From assembly GCA_016763215.1 (NCBI GenBank), contig JAESUF010000004.1, positions 1 through 6,770 of the forward strand: a stretch of DNA of 6,770 nucleotides, read 5' to 3'. Shown here piece after piece: positions 1 through 6,262 of this stretch. The first letter of the stretch is position 1; the number at the start of each line of letters is the position of its first letter. The stretch comes from Flavobacteriaceae bacterium (lineage in GTDB: Bacteria > Bacteroidota > Bacteroidia > Flavobacteriales > Flavobacteriaceae). Below the pieces are notes generated by a model. That model worked only from the letters and a program-made list of their open reading frames with translations. It was not told the DNA's origin and ran no database searches. Position numbers and translations under genes: made by a program.

Positions 1-53
1 ATGGTGTCTATTGTTGCTATGGCAAAGAATAAAAGTTCAGGGTCAGAATCCAA
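1..53 (-). CDS. gldE: Probable GldE, gliding-motility-associated CNNM/CorC-type membrane protein (first 17 codons only)
   Basis: Only the beginning of this gene is present; it runs off the left edge. Reading leftwards from a TTG at 53-51 gives MDSDPELLFFAIATIDT, an acidic start running into a hydrophobic stretch, as expected before the first membrane segment of GldE. An in-frame TAG lies just upstream (57-59), so the coding start cannot be further out, and no ATG is available in this frame inside the window. It begins 20 nt after the ssb stop, so it is probably co-transcribed with mutY and ssb. From established knowledge, Flavobacteriaceae commonly carry mutY, ssb, gldE, gldD in this order, and GldE is a CBS/CorC-type inner-membrane protein linked to gliding. 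The identification rests on synteny plus a very short peptide, and the TTG start is inferred. Confidence 0.5.
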   Translation of the reverse strand, partial: MDSDPELLFFAIATIDT

Positions 54-73
54 TTTCTAGGGTTTCGTTCAAC

Positions 74-511
74 TTAAAATGGTAAATCATCATCTGTATC
101 ATTTGCTTCAGCTTTCTGTTCTTGTGGTACCGTAGGCTGATTTCCTGTATTGGAAGTAACAGGAGTTCCTGTTTCTTTTTTGGTAGACAAGAATGTCATA
201 TTGGCTACGTGAATTTCTGTTGTATAACGTTTCTGTCCATCTTGTTCCCACTGACGTGTTTTAATACGCCCTTCACAATAAACTTTATCTCCTTTTGATA
301 AATATTTCTCGCAAATTTCTGCCAGTTTATTTCTTACAACAACATTGTGCCATTCTGTATTTGTTACTTTTTCTCCAGACTGCCTGTTTGTATACGTTTC
401 ATTGGTCGCGATTGGAAATCTTCCGATAGAATTCCCTCCTTCGAAATAATTCATTTTCACTTCATCTCCTAAGTGACCTATTAAAATTACCTTATTAATT
501 GTTCCAGACAT
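74..511 (-). CDS. ssb: Single-stranded DNA-binding protein SSB
   Basis: This 145-residue protein coats single-stranded DNA during replication, recombination and repair and recruits partner enzymes. The N-terminal 110 residues form the OB fold: it opens MSGTINKVILIGHLG, has the family pattern TEWHNVVV near residues 52-59, and the segment KGDKVYCEGRIKTRQW near residues 73-88. A low-complexity Thr/Gln/Asn/Pro linker (about 111-137) leads to the acidic tip DDDLPF, the conserved C-terminal peptide that binds SSB-interacting proteins, so the gene is complete and probably functional. Length is normal for bacterial SSB. The ATG at 511 is the only sensible start because the OB fold begins at once. It lies 39 nt downstream of mutY and 20 nt upstream of the probable gldE, consistent with a mutY-ssb-gldE operon; no separate promoter is evident in the 39-nt gap. 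Confidence 0.96.
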   Translation of the reverse strand: MSGTINKVILIGHLGDEVKMNYFEGGNSIGRFPIATNETYTNRQSGEKVTNTEWHNVVVRNKLAEICEKYLSKGDKVYCEGRIKTRQWEQDGQKRYTTEIHVANMTFLSTKKETGTPVTSNTGNQPTVPQEQKAEANDTDDDLPF

Positions 512-550
512 TATTTGGCTTTGATTGTTCTATCAAATGTACTAAAAATT

Positions 551-1594
551 TCAATTCGATTCTTCGTTATAATTCTTCAAAAAGTTATCAATTAATACAG
601 GAACAGGATACTTCTTTACATCACTCCAAGAAATAGTGGCACTCGGATACTTATTTACTTTCACGATCCAAAATCGGGTATGCAAATGTTGATGTGATAG
701 TTTATGGATAATTTCAGATTGATTAAATAATTGAACCTCTGCTCCTGAAGGAATCTTACTTTTAAACTCTTCGGAAAGTACAACATCATCATGGGTGTCT
801 TTGGTCGTTTCTAGTAATGGAAACTGATACAATCCTTGCCAAATCCCTTTTCCTTTCCGCTCCTCCAAAACAGTTTTATGATCTCTGGTCATAATCACCA
901 AGTAGTTAAAGTATCTTTTCTTGATCTTCAATTTTTTCTCTTTTACGGGCAGCTCTTTAATTCGTTTTTCCTCGAAGGCACAACAACTCATCTGTACAGG
1001 GCATTGTTCGCAATTTGGGTTTTGGGGCTTGCATTGTAAAGATCCAAAATCCATAATCGCTTGGTTAAAAGTCCCAGGTTGTTTAGAATCAATTAAGGAT
1101 TGTGCTAATTCTTTAAATTCTTTAACCCCTTTTGTTGAATTAATTGGCGTATGTATTCCAAAGTACCTTGCAAGCACTCTGTATACATTTCCGTCGACAA
1201 CGGCACTTGCTTCATTAAAACAAATAGAGGCAATTGCTGAAGCCGTATAATCTCCTACACCTTTTAATTTCAGCAACTCTTTATAAGTGTTTGGAAAAAC
1301 TCCATCTAGCTCATTTACAATGTGTTTCGCAGTATAATGTAAATTTCTAGCTCTTGAATAATAACCCAGTCCTTGCCACATTTTTAGCACAGTATTCTCT
1401 TCTGCCTTAGCAAGATCATTTAGCGTAGGAAAAGCCTCCGAAAATGCAAGGTAATAGCTCATTCCTTGCGCTACTCTTGTTTGCTGTAACATGATTTCTG
1501 AGAGCCAAACCAAATATGGGTTTAGAGTCTTACGCCAAGGCAGGTCTCTATCCCTTTGTAAATACCAGTAAATTAACGCCTTAGAAAAACTCAT
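551..1594 (-). CDS. mutY: A/G-specific adenine DNA glycosylase MutY
   Basis: This enzyme removes adenine mispaired with 8-oxoguanine, preventing G:C to T:A transversions. The 347-residue protein has the whole family architecture. The HhH-GPD glycosylase domain (about 1-185) has SEIMLQQT with catalytic Glu33, the helix-hairpin-helix LKGVGDYTASAI at 110-121, and VVDGNVYRV with catalytic Asp134. The [4Fe-4S] loop has Cys188, Cys195, Cys198 and Cys204 (C-X6-C-X2-C-X5-C). A NUDIX-like C-terminal domain (about 229-340) reads the 8-oxoG strand. Its FSH recognition loop appears as Leu299-Ser300-His301, so the Phe is replaced by Leu. Length is typical of the family, and all catalytic and cluster residues are present, so it looks active. 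It is the first gene of the minus-strand operon with ssb and gldE, divergent from the HU gene across 131 bp. It ends in TGA, unlike the TAA stops of the other complete genes here. Confidence 0.97.
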   Translation of the reverse strand: MSFSKALIYWYLQRDRDLPWRKTLNPYLVWLSEIMLQQTRVAQGMSYYLAFSEAFPTLNDLAKAEENTVLKMWQGLGYYSRARNLHYTAKHIVNELDGVFPNTYKELLKLKGVGDYTASAIASICFNEASAVVDGNVYRVLARYFGIHTPINSTKGVKEFKELAQSLIDSKQPGTFNQAIMDFGSLQCKPQNPNCEQCPVQMSCCAFEEKRIKELPVKEKKLKIKKRYFNYLVIMTRDHKTVLEERKGKGIWQGLYQFPLLETTKDTHDDVVLSEEFKSKIPSGAEVQLFNQSEIIHKLSHQHLHTRFWIVKVNKYPSATISWSDVKKYPVPVLIDNFLKNYNEESN

Positions 1595-1606
1595 TGAATT
1601 TTTTTA

Positions 1607-1614
1607 GAAATGTA
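1607..1614 (-). promoter_or_regulatory. Weak -7-like box upstream of mutY
   Basis: Read on the minus strand this is TACATTTC, seven of eight matches to the Bacteroidota -7 consensus TAnnTTTG, ending 12 nt before the mutY ATG. No convincing TTG-type -33 element lies 17-23 nt further upstream, where the sequence is almost pure A/T. If used, it would give a 5' untranslated region of only a few bases. It overlaps one of the two palindromes in this intergenic region. This is a weak candidate only. Confidence 0.22.
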
Positions 1615-1635
1615 ATATTACACCTTAATATTAAG
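1612..1635. repeat. Two adjacent palindromes sharing the core TAATATTA (possible operator)
   Basis: GTAATATTAC (1612-1621) and CTTAATATTAAG (1624-1635) are each perfect palindromes, and both contain TAATATTA, the cores being 13 bp apart. They lie between the divergent mutY and HU starts, nearer to mutY, and overlap its weak promoter-like box. Palindromes repeated at slightly more than one helical turn can bind a dimeric regulator, but the local sequence is very AT-rich, so chance is a real possibility. No regulator can be named. Confidence 0.35.
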
Positions 1636-1677
1636 ATATTTTTAATTGTTTCCTTTCACGGAATCGATTAATTATCA

Positions 1678-1685
1678 TATATTTG
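1678..1685 (+). promoter_or_regulatory. Bacteroidota-type -7 promoter box for the HU gene
   Basis: TATATTTG is a full match to the Bacteroidota -7 consensus TAnnTTTG recognised by their primary sigma factor. It lies 40 nt before the HU ATG, so transcription would start near 1690-1693 and leave a leader of about 35 nt. The -33 region is poor: TTTC about 20 nt upstream (ending near 1657) stands where TTTG/TTG is expected. The leader (1690-1725) is A-rich with no Shine-Dalgarno sequence, as is usual in this phylum. Confidence 0.6.
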
Positions 1686-1725
1686 CCACCGAATTTTTAG
1701 AAAAAAATAACATAAAAACAATAAC

Positions 1726-2016
1726 ATGACGAAAGCAGATATTGTATCGAAAATATCGGACAAATCAGGAATTGAAAAAGCAGATGTACTAGCAACCGTA
1801 GAGGCATTCATGACAGAAGTGAAAGGAGCTTTAGAAAATGGAGACAACGTTTACTTAAGAGGTTTTGGTAGTTTTATTATCAAAACTAGAGCAGAGAAAA
1901 CAGGGAGAAATATTTCTAAGAACACAACTATCAAGATTCCAGCTCACAATATCCCAGCTTTTAAACCAGCGAAAACTTTTACTGAAGGAGTAAAAAGTAA
2001 AGTGGCTGTAAAGTAA
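1726..2016 (+). CDS. HU-family histone-like DNA-binding protein
   Basis: This 96-residue protein belongs to the HU/IHF family of small dimeric nucleoid proteins that bend and compact DNA. The N-terminal helical dimerisation region (MTKADIVSKISDKSG onwards, about 1-40) is followed by the conserved turn and strand LRGFGSFIIKTRAEKTGRN (about 44-62). The DNA-embracing beta arm follows (about 55-75), then the closing PAFKPAKTF segment. At the arm tip, where E. coli HU has Arg-Asn-Pro63 with the intercalating proline, this protein has Arg61-Asn62-Ile63. Length and ATG start are normal. It has its own promoter box 40 nt upstream and is followed after 46 nt by a 29-codon basic gene, with a terminator at the end of that gene, so the two probably share a transcript. 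The family is certain; which HU paralogue this is cannot be told from the window. Confidence 0.95.
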   Translation: MTKADIVSKISDKSGIEKADVLATVEAFMTEVKGALENGDNVYLRGFGSFIIKTRAEKTGRNISKNTTIKIPAHNIPAFKPAKTFTEGVKSKVAVK

Positions 2017-2062
2017 TTAATACAAATCTAAATCGGAAGATTTAAAAAAACATTAGACAATT

Positions 2063-2152
2063 ATGCCAAGTGGTAAAAAAAGAAAGAGATCTAAAATCTC
2101 TACACACAAACGCAAGAAAAGAGCTAGAGCAAACAGACACAAGAAAAAGTAA
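2063..2152 (+). CDS. Very small, highly basic protein (29 aa), probably ribosome-associated, AURKAIP1/COX24 (bS22-like) type
   Basis: A 29-codon frame starts at ATG 2063, opens MPSGKKRKRSK and ends RANRHKKK. Eighteen of 29 residues are Lys, Arg or His and none is acidic. The arrangement of basic clusters around a central THKRKKR resembles the AURKAIP1/COX24 C-terminal family, which includes mitochondrial mS38 and mycobacterial bS22. Near-identical MPSGKKRKR-type peptides are, to my recollection, widespread in Bacteroidota. Evidence that it is real: a clear ATG, a position 46 nt after the HU gene, a terminator set exactly at its stop codon, and a composition typical of small ribosomal proteins rather than chance translation. 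A ribosomal role is inference from composition and family resemblance; binding to other nucleic acid, for example together with HU, is the alternative. Its size makes it easy for annotation to miss. Confidence 0.8.
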   Translation: MPSGKKRKRSKISTHKRKKRARANRHKKK

Positions 2153-2174
2153 GGTCTAACCCTTACTTTTTCTT
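2141..2174 (+). terminator. Intrinsic terminator overlapping the end of the small basic gene
   Basis: AAGAAAAAGTAAGG (2141-2154) pairs perfectly over 14 bp with CCTTACTTTTTCTT (2161-2174) across the 6-nt loop TCTAAC. The right arm is itself U-rich and runs on into TTC, giving a terminator-like tail. The left arm contains the last three Lys codons and the TAA stop of the small basic gene, so the hairpin cannot form while a ribosome is at the stop codon. It should end the HU/small-protein transcript. The stem is A/U-rich, so termination may be partial, letting some transcripts read through into rng. Confidence 0.7.
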
Positions 2175-2178
2175 TTCA

Positions 2179-2310
2179 GCTTGCCTAGGGCAAGCACGCT
2201 TTACGCTTAAACGTTCATTGAAATAGAGGTTATAATTCTGCAAACAGCAGGAGCCTCGTCTGGTATTAACATAATACCTGTTTAATTTAACCCATTATGC
2301 AGCTTAGCTG
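2179..2310 (+). promoter_or_regulatory. Hairpin-rich leader upstream of the RNase E/G gene
   Basis: The 180 bp between the small basic gene and rng contain no frame I can support, but hold several inverted repeats in a row. GCTTGCC/GGCAAGC (2179-2185/2189-2195, loop TAG) is perfect. A longer imperfect hairpin pairs GAGG 2226-2229 with CCTC 2254-2257, and CTGC 2238-2241 with GCAG 2247-2250. GGTATTA/TAATACC (2262-2268/2272-2278, loop ACA) is perfect. A short CAGC/GCTG pair is at 2300-2303/2307-2310. The stretch is less A/T-biased than neighbouring intergenic DNA. By analogy, E. coli rne mRNA carries a structured 5' leader through which RNase E limits its own synthesis; a similar role here is inference. 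No clear promoter was found, only TATAAT at 2231-2236 and an imperfect TAATTCTG at 2233-2240. Confidence 0.4.
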
Positions 2311-2332
2311 TATAGTATAAAACCATTTCAGT

Positions 2333-3862
2333 ATGAAAACAGAATTAATAATTCGGTCTCATTCATCTGATATTGATTTTGCCTTATTAAAAGATGGAAA
2401 ACTTATTGAACTTAATCAAGAGACTGGTGATAATAAATTCTCTGTTGGCGACATTTTTTTAGCCAAAACTGGAAAAGTATTACCGGGACTAAACGCCGCA
2501 TTTGTGAATGTTGGATATCCGAAAGATGGATTTCTACATTACCACGATTTAGGTGCACAAGTACAATCTTTAAATAGTTTCATTAAGAAAGTAAGCACAG
2601 GTAAGTATAAAGAATTCACTTTAAAAAACTTTCGTTTTGAGAAAGACATCAACAAAGACGGAAGTATAAACAAAGTACTAAAATCAGGTCAAAATTTATT
2701 AGTACAAATTGTAAAAGAACCTATTTCTACCAAAGGCCCAAGATTAAGCTCAGAGCTTTCTATAGCAGGTCGATTTTTGGTATTAGTTCCTTTTTCTGAT
2801 CGAATTTCTGTTTCACAAAAAATAGAAGATCCAAAAGAAAAAGAACGTTTAAAAAGATTAGCAAAAAGCATCAAGCCTAAAGGATTTGGTGTAATTTTAA
2901 GAACTGTTGCTGAAGGTAAAAAAGTAGCAGAGCTAGACAAAGATTTACAGAACTCACTAGAGCGTTGGAAAACAATGTGTCAGCGAATTGCAAACACAAA
3001 TACACCAACAAAAGTATTGAGTGAATTGAACAGAGCATCCTCGATCTTACGAGATGTAATGAACGATTCTTTTACAAACATTGTTACGAATGATGAAGCT
3101 CTTGAAGTAGAGATTAAAGACTACTTACAAGAGATCTATCCTGAAAAGGAAAGCATTGTAAAACTTCACAAATCCAAAGTTCCCATTTTTGAAAAATATG
3201 GTATAGAGCGCCAAATAAAAACATCTTTGGGCAGAACTGTATCCATGAGCAGGGGAGCTTATTTAGTGATTGAACACACTGAAGCATTACATGTTATCGA
3301 CGTAAACAGTGGTAACCGTTCTAACAAAGCCGGATCTCAAGAAGAAACTGCATTAGAAGTTAATATAATTGCCGCCACAGGAGTTGCAAGACAATTGCAA
3401 TTAAGAGACATGGGTGGGATTATTGTAATCGACTTTATTGACATGCACAGCGCAGAAAACAGAAATAAATTGTTTCAGCACTTGAAAGATCAAATGGCTT
3501 TTGACAGAACAAAGCACAAAATTTTACCGCCTAGTAAATTTGGATTAATCCAAATAACTAGACAAAGAGTACGACCTGAATTAAATATTAAAACTACGGA
3601 ACCCAACCCTAACATTAATGGGGAAGTAGAAGCTCCTATTGTTTTAATTGATAAAATAGAAGTTGAATTGGAACGAATTATATCCAATCCGAAAAACAAG
3701 AAAGTGGTGTTGAACGTTCACCCTTTTGTTGCTTCCTATTTAACCAAAGGAGTATCATCTATTCGTTTTAGATGGTATTTAAAACACAAAAAGTGGATTA
3801 CTATTATACCTAGAGACGCTTACAGATATTTACAGTACAAATTTAAAATTGACCGTAAATAA
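2333..3862 (+). CDS. rng: Ribonuclease of the RNase E/G family
   Basis: This is a single-strand-specific endoribonuclease that processes rRNA precursors and starts mRNA decay in the cytoplasm. At 509 residues it is RNase G-sized, with the catalytic half only and no long C-terminal degradosome scaffold. The S1 RNA-binding region lies at about 35-125 (VGDIFLAKTGKVLPGLNAAF, then GFLHYHDL, with an insertion). The 5'-sensor region has KGPRLSSELSIAGR at about 134-147. The DNase I-like catalytic core carries VIDVNSGN with Asp323 and IIVIDFIDMH with Asp367, matching the metal-binding Asp303 and Asp346 of E. coli RNase E. The small domain ends near WITIIPRD. The zinc-link Cys-Pro-X-X-Cys motif that bridges E. 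coli subunits is absent: that region (about 421-433) has no cysteine, and the whole protein has only Cys216. It starts at ATG 2333 after a structured leader and ends in TAA 15 nt before a strong terminator. Confidence 0.95.
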   Translation: MKTELIIRSHSSDIDFALLKDGKLIELNQETGDNKFSVGDIFLAKTGKVLPGLNAAFVNVGYPKDGFLHYHDLGAQVQSLNSFIKKVSTGKYKEFTLKNFRFEKDINKDGSINKVLKSGQNLLVQIVKEPISTKGPRLSSELSIAGRFLVLVPFSDRISVSQKIEDPKEKERLKRLAKSIKPKGFGVILRTVAEGKKVAELDKDLQNSLERWKTMCQRIANTNTPTKVLSELNRASSILRDVMNDSFTNIVTNDEALEVEIKDYLQEIYPEKESIVKLHKSKVPIFEKYGIERQIKTSLGRTVSMSRGAYLVIEHTEALHVIDVNSGNRSNKAGSQEETALEVNIIAATGVARQLQLRDMGGIIVIDFIDMHSAENRNKLFQHLKDQMAFDRTKHKILPPSKFGLIQITRQRVRPELNIKTTEPNPNINGEVEAPIVLIDKIEVELERIISNPKNKKVVLNVHPFVASYLTKGVSSIRFRWYLKHKKWITIIPRDAYRYLQYKFKIDRK

Positions 3863-3877
3863 GGCATTTATATATCA

Positions 3878-3910
3878 AAAAACCCCGCACTGTTTCAGTG
3901 CGGGGTTTTT
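3878..3910. terminator. Strong bidirectional intrinsic terminator between rng and the patatin gene
   Basis: AAAAACCCCGCACTG (3878-3892) and CAGTGCGGGGTTTTT (3896-3910) form a perfect 15-bp stem with a GC-rich core, a TTT loop, and T runs at the end on both strands. It sits 15 nt after the rng stop and 68 nt beyond the stop of the converging patatin gene, so it can serve both transcripts. Confidence 0.95.
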
Positions 3911-3978
3911 GTTTATCTAGAATTAGTTATTTGCTCTTTTGTAATATTCAATTTCGTTTTACATCCCCCTAGTCATTA

Positions 3979-6165
3979 TTAGAACCAAAAGCCTAAATTA
4001 AAAAGCCAATGACCTTCTTTATTTTCTGGAGACCAACTGTATTTAATCTCAATAGGCCCCAACCGAGTATCTACGCTATATCCTAAAGCATAACCAGCCA
4101 GAACATCTTCAAAGAGATTACGGCCATCAGAAAATACATTTTCATCCAATCGAGCATAATTAGCAATAAAAACTGCATAGTGGTTGCTTAGTACTCTATA
4201 GCGCGCTAAAAATTCGGATCGTAGAAATGATTTTCCAGAAAGTTGCGCAACCTCATATCCATACATCGGAACAAAGGTGTTGATGAAATTTTGATTGTAT
4301 CCGCCTAAATAGAAATCAAAAATTTCCGATTCAGGGTTTTCAAAAGTAAATCCAGCATCATTTGTATATTGAAAAGTAAGTCGATCCCACACAGTAGCTG
4401 CAAAGCCTAAACGTCCTTGAATTTGAGGAAAGGATTTGAAATTATTGAGATGATCAGATGACCATACATACCATTTCCCTCCTATACTTGCATAAAATCC
4501 TTCAGTAGGAAATGATTTTTTATTGTAAGTATCTAACTTTAGATAGGCAGATACGTTGAAATAATTACTATCATCAAACGTAAATCTATTTCTATTTGTT
4601 AAAGGAGTAATTGTTTCTGTTGTGATCTCTAAATTCTTAAACTCAGCTGCAAACCCTAAAGCAAATTTTCTTCCGAACGTGGTTTGTATAAAAAACTCAT
4701 TTGTAAAATCTGTATAACTTAAATCAATCTTATTAATATTTGGATTGTCGGCTAAACTAAACTGAGTATTGGCTCGGAAATGATTGTATCTAGATTTAAA
4801 TCCATAGCTGGTATAAAACCCATTGTCTACAAAATAGTTAAGATTGTAACGAATTCGATCTCCCAAAATAATATCAACAGACAACTCATCATTGTTAATT
4901 AATAAATTTTTATGATTGTAATTGGCAAGTATCGCAGATTGGTATAATTGATCATAATGCGCCCCCAAACGAATGTTCGTTTTTTGTATTCTTTCTTTGA
5001 CCAAAAACTGTAATTCTCCATCAACAATTTTATAATCTATTCGTTCGTAATTATCTGTAGAGGAAAGAAAATTGATCCTTCTGGTGAGTTCTTTTCTAGT
5101 AATAGGATCTCCAACTCTAATTTGTAATTTTCCTAGAACATAAGCGGCTGTATAATTTACAGCTCCCTGTACGTCAATTCCTTTAATCACAAACTCTATA
5201 TCATTAACCTTTAACCCTAGTCTTTCTTTCTTGTTTGTTTGTAACTGTGCAATACTATCAAATGTTTTTCGATACATTTTACCCGCTTCCTCTCCCTTAG
5301 CAAGAATTTGTTTGGTTTTATTAAAATCGACTACAGAAAAAGCAGAAATATCTGGTTTAATATAAATGTCTGCATCTTTTTCTCCTTTCTTGCTCTGCTC
5401 ATAAATATTATAACTAACAATCTGATTTAAGATGGAAATTACCGAGTTTAACTGGTCTCTTTTAATTAAACCACTCTGCACGTCTACTCCAATAATAATG
5501 TCTACATCTTTCATTTTCATAATATTGGTTGGGAAGTTGTTTGCTATCCCGCCATCTATTAATAAATGATTGTTCTTTTCAACTGGATTTAGTAATGTAG
5601 GAAAAGATCCACTAGCTCTTAAAGCTATCGGTAATGATCCTGTTTCTAGTATAACCGCTTTTCCTGTTTCTACATCGGTAGCAATACAAAAAAAAGGAAT
5701 GGGTAATTCTTTAAAATCGGTAATATTATCTACTGGTGAGAGTAAATATGAAAATAGATTTAATACATTCTGACCTTTAGAAACCGCCTTTGGCAGGCCT
5801 ATTCCTTTTTTTGTTAATGGCAAAACAATTGCATGTCGCTCTCCAAATTCTTTTTCACTAAAAGGCTTTACATTTCTCGGCAAGACATCTTGTAAAAGGT
5901 CTTGTAAACTAATAGAATTTACAATTTCCTCTATTTGTAACCCTGTATATCCTGAAGCATAGAGTCCGCCAATAATAGCACCCATACTGGTTCCTCCTAT
6001 ATAATCTATTTGCAACCCTGCTTTGTCTATTTCCTTTAAAACACCAATATGTGCCAATCCTTTTGCACCACCACCGCTTAAAACCAATCCGATTTTAGGT
6101 TGTTTCTGCTGTGCGCATAACAACATTATAGGAAAAAACAGGAATATGAATGTTACTTTTTTCAC
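3979..6165 (-). CDS. Patatin-like phospholipase with POTRA-like segment and outer-membrane beta-barrel (PlpD/FplA-type)
   Basis: This is a predicted lipid acyl hydrolase joined to an outer-membrane barrel. I start it at GTG 6165 (728 residues): this gives VKKVTFIFLFFPIMLLCAQQ, a clean Sec signal peptide with likely cleavage after LCA. The longer frame begins with TTG at 6228 and adds 21 unlikely residues. In GTG numbering the patatin domain covers about 24-300, with oxyanion loop GGGAKG at 31-36, nucleophile Ser60 in GTSMG and catalytic Asp204 in DGG. A POTRA-like segment follows at about 324-391. The rest, to the C-terminal Phe (LGFWF), is rich in alternating aromatic strands as in a BamA/Omp85-type barrel. 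Type Vd autotransporters such as Pseudomonas PlpD and Fusobacterium FplA have this order. Whether the enzyme domain faces the periplasm or the outside, and its substrate, cannot be read from sequence. It is convergent with rng and follows uvrC by 129 nt. Confidence 0.9.
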   Translation of the reverse strand: MKKVTFIFLFFPIMLLCAQQKQPKIGLVLSGGGAKGLAHIGVLKEIDKAGLQIDYIGGTSMGAIIGGLYASGYTGLQIEEIVNSISLQDLLQDVLPRNVKPFSEKEFGERHAIVLPLTKKGIGLPKAVSKGQNVLNLFSYLLSPVDNITDFKELPIPFFCIATDVETGKAVILETGSLPIALRASGSFPTLLNPVEKNNHLLIDGGIANNFPTNIMKMKDVDIIIGVDVQSGLIKRDQLNSVISILNQIVSYNIYEQSKKGEKDADIYIKPDISAFSVVDFNKTKQILAKGEEAGKMYRKTFDSIAQLQTNKKERLGLKVNDIEFVIKGIDVQGAVNYTAAYVLGKLQIRVGDPITRKELTRRINFLSSTDNYERIDYKIVDGELQFLVKERIQKTNIRLGAHYDQLYQSAILANYNHKNLLINNDELSVDIILGDRIRYNLNYFVDNGFYTSYGFKSRYNHFRANTQFSLADNPNINKIDLSYTDFTNEFFIQTTFGRKFALGFAAEFKNLEITTETITPLTNRNRFTFDDSNYFNVSAYLKLDTYNKKSFPTEGFYASIGGKWYVWSSDHLNNFKSFPQIQGRLGFAATVWDRLTFQYTNDAGFTFENPESEIFDFYLGGYNQNFINTFVPMYGYEVAQLSGKSFLRSEFLARYRVLSNHYAVFIANYARLDENVFSDGRNLFEDVLAGYALGYSVDTRLGPIEIKYSWSPENKEGHWLFNLGFWF

Positions 6166-6225
6166 ACTTATAAAAATTTGTACTCTACTCAAAATGATTA
6201 TTTTTAATTTCGAATACCGAGCAAT

Positions 6226-6233
6226 CAAATATC
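6226..6233 (-). promoter_or_regulatory. -7-like box upstream of the patatin gene
   Basis: On the minus strand this reads GATATTTG, one mismatch from TAnnTTTG, and its last three bases are the TTG that would open the longest reading frame. If it is a promoter, transcription begins near 6219 and the GTG at 6165 lies after a leader of about 54 nt, which supports the shorter protein. No TTG-type -33 element is evident upstream, so this is tentative; the gene could instead be read through from uvrC. Confidence 0.3.
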
Positions 6234-6262
6234 ACTTTTAATTCATCATTAATTATTCGTTC

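Noticed and set aside
836..1250. Plus-strand open frames across this stretch (67 and 109 codons)
   Set aside because: They are antisense to mutY, whose catalytic and iron-sulphur motifs cover the same bases; no family resemblance or start signal.
2231..2236. TATAAT as an rng promoter
   Set aside because: No -35/-33 partner at the right distance, and the Bacteroidota primary sigma factor prefers TAnnTTTG; it may be chance in A/T-rich DNA.
2689..2940. Minus-strand frame of 83 codons
   Set aside because: Antisense to the S1/5'-sensor part of the RNase E/G gene, with no recognisable domain.
3490..3699. Minus-strand frame of 69 codons
   Set aside because: Antisense to the end of rng; composition reflects the opposite frame.
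5570..5773. Plus-strand frame of 67 codons
   Set aside because: Antisense to the patatin domain around the catalytic Asp region; no independent support.
6023..6241. Plus-strand frame of 72 codons
   Set aside because: Antisense to the patatin catalytic core and signal peptide; no independent support.
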